Shown here one piece after another: positions 4,645-10,193 of a stretch of DNA of 10,193 bases. Under the pieces are notes generated by a model. That model had not been told where the DNA came from. It saw only the letters and a program-made list of their open reading frames with translations, and made no database searches. The stretch is from Acidobacteriota bacterium. Lineage in GTDB: Bacteria; Acidobacteriota; Vicinamibacteria; Vicinamibacterales; UBA2999. The stretch covers positions 1 through 10,193 of the forward strand of contig JADZBZ010000168.1 of assembly GCA_020851835.1 (NCBI GenBank), read 5' to 3'. Positions within the stretch are counted from its first letter, which is position 1, and the number at the start of each line of letters is the position of its first letter. Both the position numbers and the translations under genes were made by a program.

Positions 4645-6170
4645 GCGTGCGGACCCGGCCCGCTGTTTCGGAGCCCGGCCACCGGTCTGCGGCCACCGGC
4701 TTCGACGCCATCGTCATCGGTGGGGGATTTGCGGGACTTTCGTCAGCCGTCGCGCTCGTCGAGCAGGGGGCGCGCGTCCTGGTGCTCGAAGCGCGACCCG
4801 CGCTCGGCGGGCGGGCCTCGGCCGTTCGCGACCCGGCGACGGGCGAGAAGCTCGACAACGGCCAGCACGTGCTGATGGGGTGCTACGACGCCACCCTGTC
4901 GTTCCTGCGGCGCATTGGCGCCGCCGACCGCGTGCGTTGGCAGGCGGGGCTGTCGCTCACGATGGTGGGGCGCGATGGACATGGATCGGTCCTGCAACTG
5001 CCGCCGCTGGCCGCGCCGCTGCACCTGATGGCGGGCGTGCTGGCGTGGGACGCGCTGTCATGGAGCGAGAAGGCGTCCGTGCTGCGCGTGGGCGCGGCGC
5101 TGCGGACGGGCCGCGACGCCGGGACTGAAGTCCCGGCGCTCCACGGTGGTACGGAGCGCACTGGTACGGAGCGCCGGGACTTCAGTCCCGGCGTCGAAGA
5201 CTTCAGTCCCGGCGTCGCTGCACCGGTACGGAGCGCCGGGACTTCAGTCCCGGCGTCGCCGACTTCAGTCCCGGCGTCGCCGACCTCGGGACGCACCGTG
5301 CGCCAGTGGCTCGAGCAGCAGGGCCAGGCGCCCCGACTCATCGAGCTCTTCTGGGAACCGCTTGCCCTGGCGGCGCTCAACCAGCCGATCGACGAGGCCG
5401 CTGTCGACACGTTTCTCGAGGTGCTCTCCCGCATGCTCGGTCCCGAGGCCGATCGCGCGGCGCTGGTGGTGCCCGCCGTGCCGCTCGACGAGCTGTACGC
5501 CGAACCCGCACGCGCGTGGCTCGAGGCCCGCGGTTCCGAGGTGCGCACGCGGTCGGCGGCGACGATCGTGGTCGAAGACCAGCGGGTGCGCGGCGTCACG
5601 GTGCGCGGCGAGCGCATCGACGCGCCCATCGTGGTGGCCGGCGTACCCTGGTTTGCCCTGCCGTCGCTCTTCAACCCGCCTCCGGCGGCGCTCGCGGGCC
5701 TGCTGGGCCGCGCGCGGGGCACCGCGGGCTCGCCGATCGTGACAGTGAACCTGTGGTACGACCGGTCCGTGCTGGACGACATGCTGATCGGGTTGCCCGG
5801 CCGTGTGTTCCAGTGGGCTTTCGACAAGGCCCGGATCTTCGGCCGGGCGCGGTCGCACCTGTCGATGGTGTCGAGCGGCGCCGCCGGTGTCGTGTTGAAG
5901 GCCAGGGACGAGCTCGTGGCCATCGCCCGGCGGGAACTGGAGGAGGCGGTGCCACGCGCCGCCGGCGCCACCATGGTGGGCGCAACCGCCGTCCGCGAGC
6001 GCCTGGCCACCTTTTCGCTGGCGCCGGGCCAACCCGCGCGCCCGGGCACGCGCACGGCGGTGGTCGGGCTCCTGCTGGCCGGCGATTGGGTGGATACTGG
6101 CCTTCCCGCCACGATTGAAGGCGCCGTGGTGTCGGGCCAGTGGGCGGCCGAGGCCGCGCGAACGGGCTGA
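4641..6170 (+). CDS. hpnE: Hydroxysqualene dehydroxylase HpnE (FAD), with an in-frame repeat insert
   Basis: HpnE reduces hydroxysqualene to squalene, the last step of the HpnCDE route; it belongs to the FAD-dependent desaturase/amine oxidase superfamily. The Rossmann dinucleotide motif GGGFAG is at residues 27-32, the ribose-binding Glu at about 50, GGR at 56-58, and DNGQHVLMGCY follows as in HpnE. The C-terminal FAD motif LAGDWVDTGLPATIEGA is at about 479-495. GTG 4641 overlaps the hpnD stop (GTGA) and starts 26 residues before the FAD motif; the frame is open much further upstream, but that part lies inside hpnD. The 509-residue length is above the usual 420-450. The excess is a segment at about 159-216 made of Gly/Thr/Pro/Ser-rich repeats (TEVPAL, DFSPGV, TSVPAS), encoded by palindromic DNA at 5114-5286. 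It falls between GAALRTGR and TVRQWLEQQGQ, normally a short loop, so the enzyme may well still fold. Frame and motifs on both sides are intact. Confidence 0.92.
   Translation: MSVRTRPAVSEPGHRSAATGFDAIVIGGGFAGLSSAVALVEQGARVLVLEARPALGGRASAVRDPATGEKLDNGQHVLMGCYDATLSFLRRIGAADRVRWQAGLSLTMVGRDGHGSVLQLPPLAAPLHLMAGVLAWDALSWSEKASVLRVGAALRTGRDAGTEVPALHGGTERTGTERRDFSPGVEDFSPGVAAPVRSAGTSVPASPTSVPASPTSGRTVRQWLEQQGQAPRLIELFWEPLALAALNQPIDEAAVDTFLEVLSRMLGPEADRAALVVPAVPLDELYAEPARAWLEARGSEVRTRSAATIVVEDQRVRGVTVRGERIDAPIVVAGVPWFALPSLFNPPPAALAGLLGRARGTAGSPIVTVNLWYDRSVLDDMLIGLPGRVFQWAFDKARIFGRARSHLSMVSSGAAGVVLKARDELVAIARRELEEAVPRAAGATMVGATAVRERLATFSLAPGQPARPGTRTAVVGLLLAGDWVDTGLPATIEGAVVSGQWAAEAARTG
5114..5142 (-). 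repeat. Inverted copy of the hpnE repeat unit
   Basis: These 29 nt are the exact reverse complement of 5168-5196, with a 25-nt spacer between. The copy is thus in the opposite orientation to the other two and is read in the hpnE frame as DAGTEVPALH. The pair could form a 29-bp stem in single-stranded DNA or in mRNA, competing with the smaller hairpins of each core. Confidence 0.85.
5163..5224 (+). repeat. First copy of a 62-nt near-tandem duplication
   Basis: It starts GGTACGGAG, then a full palindromic core, then a half core. Positions 5163-5218 match 5225-5280 at all but two places (5197-5198 AA versus 5259-5260 CC). It is read in hpnE as ERRDFSPGVEDFSPGV. A 15-nt partial duplication (TGGTACGGAGCGC) precedes it at 5147-5161. 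Confidence 0.85.
5225..5286 (+). repeat. Second copy of the 62-nt near-tandem duplication
   Basis: It has the same order of elements as 5163-5224. Because the period of 62 nt is not a multiple of three, this copy is translated one phase away from the first, as RSAGTSVPASPTSVPASPT. Similarity fades after 5280, where normal hpnE sequence resumes (TVRQWLEQQGQ). Confidence 0.85.
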
Positions 6171-6178
6171 CCGCCGGG

Positions 6179-6217
6179 ATGTTCGAGAAGGTACTGGGAG
6201 TCGTGGAACGCCACTGA
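6179..6217 (+). other. Possible 12-residue leader ORF before thiI
   Basis: The 47-nt gap between hpnE and thiI holds an ATG followed by 11 sense codons (MFEKVLGVVERH) and TGA, whose last base directly abuts the thiI ATG. A GGGA stands immediately before the ATG, too close for an ideal ribosome-binding site. Stop-to-start contact would suit translational coupling into thiI. An ORF this short can easily arise by chance, and it could also be a remnant of a lost gene. Confidence 0.2.
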
Positions 6218-7414
6218 ATGGTTTCCGTCCTGCTGCGCTATCAGGAGCTGGCCCTCAAGGGGAAGAACCGGCCGTGGTTCCAGCGCCATCTCATTCGGCA
6301 TCTGCGGCGCGCACTGGCCGGCCTGGGCGTGCGCGAGGTGCGGGTACCGATGGGCCAGATCGAGGTTGTCGTGGGCCGTGACTCGGCGGTCGCCGAAGTG
6401 CGGGAGCGGCTGCGGTACGTGTTCGGCATCGCCAACTTCTCGGTGGCCACGCGCGTGTCGCTCGACGTGGACGCCATCGGTGATGGCATCCTCCGCGATC
6501 TGCCCATCGGGAATCCTTCGAGTTTCCGCGTTCGGGTCCGTCGAGCCGACAAGCGCTTCCCCGTGCGATCTCCCGAGATCGAGCGCGCGATTGGCGGACG
6601 CATCGCGGCGGCCCGCGGCTGGTCCGTGAACCTGCGGGACCCCGGACTCACCATCGGCATCGAGATCGTGCCCGGCGAGGCCTTCTATCATTTCGGCAAG
6701 GAGCCCGGCGCGGGCGGCCTGCCGACCGGCACGGGCGGGCGCGTGGTGGCCCTCCTGTCGGGCGGCATCGACTCGCCGGTGGCAGCATGGCGGATGATGC
6801 GGCGCGGCTGCACGGCCACCTTCGTGCACTTCCACAGCTACCCCTTCCTGTCGCGCGCCTCACAGGACAAGGCGCGAGAACTGGCCGCCATCCTGACGCG
6901 GTTCCAGCTGAGCAGCCGGCTGCAGCTCGTGCCCATCGGCGAGATCCAGCGGCAGGTGACTCTGGCCGTCCCGAGTGCCCTGCGCGTGATCGTCTATCGC
7001 CGCCTCATGTTTCGGGTCGCCACCCGAATCGCCGCGCGAGTGGGCGCGCACGGACTGGTGACCGGCGACGTGGTCGGGCAGGTGGCGTCGCAGACCCTCG
7101 AGAACATGGCGGTCACCGGGGCAGCGGTGTCGCTGCCGGTGTTCCGCCCGCTCATCGGCATGGACAAGGGCGAGATTACGGCCGCCGCCCAGCGCCTGGG
7201 CACCTATCCCGTCTCGATCGTCCCCGACGAGGACTGCTGCACGCTGTTCACGCCGCGGCACCCGGTGACCCGCGCACGGCTCGATGAAATCGAGTCTGCC
7301 GAACGGGGCTTGCCCATCGAGGAGTTCACCGAGCAGGCGATCCGCCAGTCGGTGGTGGAGCGCTTCGAGTGTCCGGCGATGGTGTCAGGCCTACAGCCGC
7401 GGCCTGGTTCCTGA
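6218..7414 (+). CDS. thiI: tRNA 4-thiouridine synthase ThiI, without rhodanese domain
   Basis: ThiI adenylates U8 of tRNA and inserts sulfur to make 4-thiouridine; in some bacteria it also supplies sulfur for the thiazole of thiamine. The 398-residue protein starts with VLLRYQELALKGKNRPWF, the family N-terminus. A THUMP RNA-binding domain follows at about 60-165, then a PP-loop ATP pyrophosphatase domain with SGGIDSPVA at 181-189. DCCTLFTPRHP has cysteines at 340 and 341, near the place of E. coli Cys344. The protein stops there apart from about 50 residues, so it lacks the C-terminal rhodanese domain (E. coli ThiI has 482 residues). By analogy with Bacillus-type short ThiI, sulfur probably comes straight from a cysteine desulfurase. 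ATG 6218 fits the family start; GTGGAA about 9 nt upstream is a weak ribosome-binding site. Its last 89 nt overlap the end of the leftward molybdoenzyme gene. Placement after hpnE may simply be co-orientation. Confidence 0.92.
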   Translation: MVSVLLRYQELALKGKNRPWFQRHLIRHLRRALAGLGVREVRVPMGQIEVVVGRDSAVAEVRERLRYVFGIANFSVATRVSLDVDAIGDGILRDLPIGNPSSFRVRVRRADKRFPVRSPEIERAIGGRIAAARGWSVNLRDPGLTIGIEIVPGEAFYHFGKEPGAGGLPTGTGGRVVALLSGGIDSPVAAWRMMRRGCTATFVHFHSYPFLSRASQDKARELAAILTRFQLSSRLQLVPIGEIQRQVTLAVPSALRVIVYRRLMFRVATRIAARVGAHGLVTGDVVGQVASQTLENMAVTGAAVSLPVFRPLIGMDKGEITAAAQRLGTYPVSIVPDEDCCTLFTPRHPVTRARLDEIESAERGLPIEEFTEQAIRQSVVERFECPAMVSGLQPRPGS

Positions 7415-9551
7415 TCGGCAGGTTCCGCACGCGCACACCGGTCGCCGCGAAGATCGCGTTCGTGACGGCGGGGGCCAGTGGCGGCACGATGGGCTCGCCG
7501 AGGCCGCCCAGGGTCGCATCCGAGCGGATGAACTCCGCGGTGATGCGCGGCGCCTCGGCCAGGTGAATCATCGGGTAATCGCGGAAGTTCGTCTCCACGA
7601 CGCGTCCCCCGGCAATCGTGATCTCGCTCAGCATCGCCGCCGACAGGGCGAAGACGATGGCGCCCTCCACCTGAGCGGTTGCGCTGTCCGGGTTGACGAC
7701 GTCCCCGCAATCGACGGCGGCATACACGTGTCGCACGCGAAGCCCGCCCTCCGCCGACACCGCCACGTGCGCCACCTCTCCGACGATAGTGCCGAAGCTC
7801 TCGCAGAGGGCGATGCCGCGTCCTTCGCCGGCGGGCAGGGGCGCTCCCCAGTTCGCCATCGCGGCCACCCTTTCGAGAACGGCCTTGAACCGAGGTCGGT
7901 TGCCGAGCAGCGCGCGCCGGAACTCGTAAGGGTCCTTGCCGGCGGCGTGGGCCATCTCGTCGATGAACGACTCCTTGAAGAAGCCGTGCTGCGAGTTCAG
8001 TACGGAGCGCCACTGGCCGGGCCGAATCGGGTGGTTGGCCTCCTTCTCTTCGGCACCGGTGTCGGTGATGGCGTACGGCATGAACACGGCTTCGCCGTTC
8101 CCCCCGCCCGTGTAGTGCGACTTGACCGCCAGGGGCGCGCCGCCGGCGTCCAGGGCACCCGCGTGACGTGACATCGCGGCCGGACGGTAGTAGTCGTGCT
8201 GGATGTCGTTCTCGCGCGTCCAGATGGTCTTGACCGGCACCGGTGATACGGCTTTCGCAATGCGAACGGCCAGGTCCACGTAGTCGAAGTTGAATGGCAA
8301 CCGGCGCCCGAAGCCGCCCCCGAGCAGCAGGTTCGTCACGCGCACCTGCTCCGGCTTGATTCCCAGCGCCTTGGCGGCCACCGAGCGGGCGTTCAGCGGA
8401 TCCTGCACGCCCGTCCACACCTCTGCGCCGTCGCCTTCCACACGTGCCGTGCACGCCATCGGCTCCATCGTGGCGTGCGCCAGGAAGGGGACGCGGTAGT
8501 CGGCCGTGACGACCCTGGCGGCGCCTGCCGGCATCTCGGGAGGAGGGCCGAGCGCGGCGTCGAACGCCGCGAAGATCGAGGTCGTCGACACCGCGCCGTG
8601 GCCCGCGTCATCGAACACGGGCTTCAGGGCCGCCAGGGCGCGGCGGGCGCGCCAGAAGCTGTCGGCGACGACGGCTACCGCCTCCTCGAGACCGACGACC
8701 TGCCGCACACCCGGCATGGCCTCTGCCGGCGCGGCGTCGACTGACGTCAGCCTGCCGCCCTGCACCGGTGCGATCTCGAGGGCGGCATACAGCATGCCCG
8801 GCGTCGTGAAGTCGATGCCGTAGACGGCGCTGCCGTCGACCTTGGGCGGGATGTCGAGCCGCGGCGGCGACGTGCGGCGAATGGTGAACGTGTCGGGTTC
8901 CTTGAGGGCAGGGCTCGTCGGCACCGGGAGCGTGGCCGCCGTGCGCGCCAGTTCGCCGAAGGCCGCGCTCCGGCCCGAAGCCGCGTGGACGATGCGCGAG
9001 GCCCTGGCCGCGCAGTCGGCAGCGGGGACCCCCCACTGCCGTGCCGCGGCGGACAGCAGCATCTCCTTCGCCGCCGCGCCGGCGACGCGCATGCCGTACT
9101 CGCCGGTGCTGCGGACGGCGGTGGAGCCGCCAGTCACCTGGAAGCCGAACCACTGCGCCGCCTTGAAGCTGCCGTAGTCGACGCCGCGCGCCATCACGGC
9201 CGGGATGTAGTCGCCGCCGGCTGCCCGCACGACGTAGCCGTTGGCATACTCGCCGAGCGCCGGTGCTTCGAGCACGCGCACCATGCTCCAGTCGGCCTCC
9301 ATCTCTTCGGCCGCCATCATGGCGAGCGCCGTGAGCGTGCCCTGTCCCATCTCGCAGTGGGGAATGAGCACCGTGATGACATTGTCGGGCGTCACCGTGA
9401 TCCAGGTGGTGAGCTGCCCTTTTTCGGAAGCGTCCTCGCCGACGAGAGTGTGCCGGCCCGGAGCGAACGTGAAGCCGGCCACGCCCAGGAGGAACCCTCC
9501 GCCGGCCACGGTGCCCGCACCGATGAAGGTACGGCGGGTCCACTTGTTCAT
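7326..9551 (-). CDS. Tat-exported molybdopterin subunit, IorB-like (xanthine oxidase superfamily)
   Basis: This is the large catalytic subunit of a molybdenum hydroxylase like isoquinoline 1-oxidoreductase, which hydroxylates a heterocycle or oxidises an aldehyde with water as oxygen source. The 741-residue protein begins MNKWTRRTFIG, a twin-arginine motif (R6-R7), followed by a hydrophobic run to about residue 30, so it should be exported folded with its cofactor. CEMGQG at 66-71 and GGGFGRR at 411-417 are molybdopterin-contact motifs. GQWRSV and SQHGFFKESFIDE are also typical. GLGEP supplies the likely catalytic Glu686. ATG 9551 was chosen because it creates the Tat signal and overlaps the stop of the upstream [2Fe-2S] gene (ATGA). 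The last 30 residues (after VRNLPIR) are Pro/Ser-rich and overlap thiI antisense; they look like a read-through tail. The substrate cannot be told. No FAD subunit or XdhC-type maturation factor is nearby. Confidence 0.88.
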   Translation of the reverse strand: MNKWTRRTFIGAGTVAGGGFLLGVAGFTFAPGRHTLVGEDASEKGQLTTWITVTPDNVITVLIPHCEMGQGTLTALAMMAAEEMEADWSMVRVLEAPALGEYANGYVVRAAGGDYIPAVMARGVDYGSFKAAQWFGFQVTGGSTAVRSTGEYGMRVAGAAAKEMLLSAAARQWGVPAADCAARASRIVHAASGRSAAFGELARTAATLPVPTSPALKEPDTFTIRRTSPPRLDIPPKVDGSAVYGIDFTTPGMLYAALEIAPVQGGRLTSVDAAPAEAMPGVRQVVGLEEAVAVVADSFWRARRALAALKPVFDDAGHGAVSTTSIFAAFDAALGPPPEMPAGAARVVTADYRVPFLAHATMEPMACTARVEGDGAEVWTGVQDPLNARSVAAKALGIKPEQVRVTNLLLGGGFGRRLPFNFDYVDLAVRIAKAVSPVPVKTIWTRENDIQHDYYRPAAMSRHAGALDAGGAPLAVKSHYTGGGNGEAVFMPYAITDTGAEEKEANHPIRPGQWRSVLNSQHGFFKESFIDEMAHAAGKDPYEFRRALLGNRPRFKAVLERVAAMANWGAPLPAGEGRGIALCESFGTIVGEVAHVAVSAEGGLRVRHVYAAVDCGDVVNPDSATAQVEGAIVFALSAAMLSEITIAGGRVVETNFRDYPMIHLAEAPRITAEFIRSDATLGGLGEPIVPPLAPAVTNAIFAATGVRVRNLPIRNQAAAVGLTPSPDTRSAPPPTGGSPAR

Positions 9552-10015
9552 GACGTCGCCTTCCCACGTTGCGCCAGCGAATGAATGGCGCGCCGGACGC
9601 GCGCGAACGTGCCGCACCGGCAGATGTTCGTGATGGCCGCGTCGATCTGGTCATCGCTCGGAGCCGGGTTCTGGGCCAGGAGTCCGACCACCGCCATGAT
9701 CAGGCCGGACTGGCAGTAGCCGCACTGCGGGACCTGGTGCGCGATCCAGGCCTCCTGCACCGCATGCAAGACGCCGTGACTGGCGAGCCCTTCGATGGTC
9801 GTCACGGTCTTGCCGTCGACCGCCGACACGGGCAGGACGCACGAGCGGACGGGGCGGCCGTCCAGGTGCACGGTGCAGGCGCCGCATGCCGAGATGCCGC
9901 ACCCGAACTTGGTGCCCGTCAGGCCGAGCTGCTCGCGGAGCGCCCACAGCAGGGGCATCTGCGGTTCCACGTCGAGCGACTGTTCCTGTCCGTTGACCGT
10001 GAAGGTAATCGCCAT
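9548..10015 (-). CDS. [2Fe-2S] subunit, IorA-like, of the molybdenum hydroxylase
   Basis: The 155-residue small subunit carries electrons from the molybdenum centre. The plant-ferredoxin-like domain has C39-X4-C44-X2-C47-X11-C59. The second, helical domain has C98-X2-C101 and C132-X-C134 in the QCGYCQSG and NICRCGT motifs. All eight ligands are present and the length is normal. It has no signal peptide; partners of this type are usually exported together with the Tat-bearing large subunit, which is encoded next (4-nt overlap). ATG 10015 is preceded on the minus strand by GGAG about 7-10 nt away, a reasonable ribosome-binding site. An in-frame TTG at 10090 would add 25 untypical residues and is not preferred. 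Electron acceptor: IorAB-type enzymes lack FAD and usually pass electrons to a cytochrome or another membrane carrier; none is encoded in the window. Confidence 0.92.
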   Translation of the reverse strand: MAITFTVNGQEQSLDVEPQMPLLWALREQLGLTGTKFGCGISACGACTVHLDGRPVRSCVLPVSAVDGKTVTTIEGLASHGVLHAVQEAWIAHQVPQCGYCQSGLIMAVVGLLAQNPAPSDDQIDAAITNICRCGTFARVRRAIHSLAQRGKATS

Positions 10016-10092
10016 CTGTACGCTCCGTCCTGCTCGAGTGTGGCACGGCCGGTGGTGGCGCGCCTCGGCGAGTTTCTTCCGGAAATCCAAGG

Positions 10093-10193
10093 CTACGTCG
10101 AGGACGGGTCGTCCGGCTGCGGCCGCCAGAGCACCATCACCTTCCCAACGGTCTGCACCGGGGTGGCGTCAGTGCGCGCGCAGATGGCGTCGA
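10093..10193 (-). CDS. yhbY: C-terminal end of a YhbY-like ribosome-associated RNA-binding protein
   Basis: The last 32 codons of a leftward gene run from the window edge to TAG at 10093-10095. The peptide DAICARTDATPVQTVGK and then VMVLWRPQPDDPSST resembles the end of E. coli YhbY (AIVRETGACNVQVIGKTLVLYRP). It keeps the helix-ending ...T.A..VQ.VGK and the final beta-strand V.VL.RP of the CRS1-YhbY (CRM) domain. That domain binds RNA and acts in large-subunit ribosome assembly. The match rests on a short piece compared from memory, so another CRM-domain protein is possible. The gene ends 77 nt before the IorA-like ATG. The gap (10016-10092) holds a ribosome-binding site but no clear terminator or promoter, so read-through from yhbY is possible. 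Confidence 0.65.
   Translation of the reverse strand, partial: DAICARTDATPVQTVGKVMVLWRPQPDDPSST

Larger units (their letters stand above)
5114..5286 (+). repeat. Cluster of GC-rich palindromic repeats inside hpnE
   Basis: The core is a 22-nt near-palindrome with perfect 10-nt arms, CGCCGGGACT and AGTCCCGGCG, around a 2-nt centre. Full cores lie at 5117-5138 (centre GA), 5172-5193 (centre TC) and 5234-5255 (centre TC); half cores (GACTTCAGTCCCGGCGTCG) lie at 5199-5217 and 5261-5279. Each TC-oriented full core is preceded by GGTACGGAG. The cluster has no stop codon in the hpnE frame. As RNA each core could fold into a 9-bp stem with a 4-nt loop. It encodes about 58 residues with no recognisable domain. 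The organisation is that of a REP-like or Rickettsia-type protein-inserted palindromic element; which named family it belongs to, if any, I cannot tell. Confidence 0.9.

Noticed and set aside
5114..5286. CRISPR array or integron-like cassette
   Set aside because: Repeats are inside a coding frame, irregular in order and orientation, with no unique spacers of even length and no cas or integrase genes nearby.
4883..6835. 650-codon open frame on the minus strand across hpnE and thiI
   Set aside because: High-GC antisense shadow: low-complexity Ser/Arg/Ala composition, no motifs, opposite two well-supported genes.
7999..8010. TACGGAGCGCCA, resembling the flank of the hpnE repeat unit
   Set aside because: It encodes the conserved GQWRSV motif of the molybdopterin subunit on the other strand and lacks the palindromic core; a chance match.
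7204..8454. 416-codon alternative minus-strand frame inside the molybdoenzyme gene
   Set aside because: Arg/Gly-rich shadow frame with no recognisable domain; the overlapping frame carries all family motifs.
10016..10092. TTG 10090 start extending the [2Fe-2S] subunit, or a terminator after yhbY
   Set aside because: The extra 25 residues do not fit the family and ATG 10015 has a ribosome-binding site. The only inverted repeat (CGCCGAGGCG) is too short and lacks a T-run.

Overview
This is a high-GC bacterial window, packed with genes on both strands. The mix of a bacterial hopanoid-type squalene operon (hpnCDE), a two-subunit isoquinoline-oxidoreductase-like molybdoenzyme with a Tat signal, a rhodanese-less ThiI, and a high-GC palindromic repeat inside a coding region suggests Acidobacteriota, perhaps the Vicinamibacteria. 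That assignment is an inference from gene content and base composition only; no rRNA or other marker is present.

Layout. (1) At the left edge, a leftward gene for a secreted protein of unknown function is cut by the window. It diverges from a rightward pair, a YgfZ/CAF17-like folate-binding protein and a MutT-like NUDIX hydrolase, which overlap by ATGA. (2) The NUDIX gene runs tail-to-tail into a leftward mutY-like adenine glycosylase that lacks the usual C-terminal 8-oxoguanine-recognition domain. (3) From a divergent start shared with mutY, a rightward run follows: PduO-type cob(I)alamin adenosyltransferase, hpnC, hpnD, hpnE and then thiI. Spacings are 1 nt, 8 nt, a stop/start overlap, and 47 nt. 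hpnC, hpnD and hpnE together convert farnesyl diphosphate to squalene through presqualene diphosphate and hydroxysqualene. (4) On the left-reading strand at the right side, a [2Fe-2S] subunit and a Tat-exported molybdopterin subunit form an IorA/IorB-like pair. The end of the molybdopterin gene overlaps thiI antisense by 89 nt. (5) At the right edge is the 3' end of a leftward yhbY-like gene for a ribosome-associated RNA-binding protein.

The most unusual element is a cluster of GC-rich palindromic repeats at about 5114-5286, lying in frame inside hpnE. It adds about 58 low-complexity residues to an otherwise normal flavoenzyme. It contains a 29-nt inverted copy and a 62-nt near-tandem duplication. 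Because 62 is not a multiple of three, the same repeat is translated as three different peptides. It resembles in behaviour the protein-inserted palindromic elements known from Rickettsia. A second theme is promoter layout: both divergent gene pairs have -10-like hexamers only 6 to 8 nt from the start codons on both strands, which suggests leaderless transcripts.
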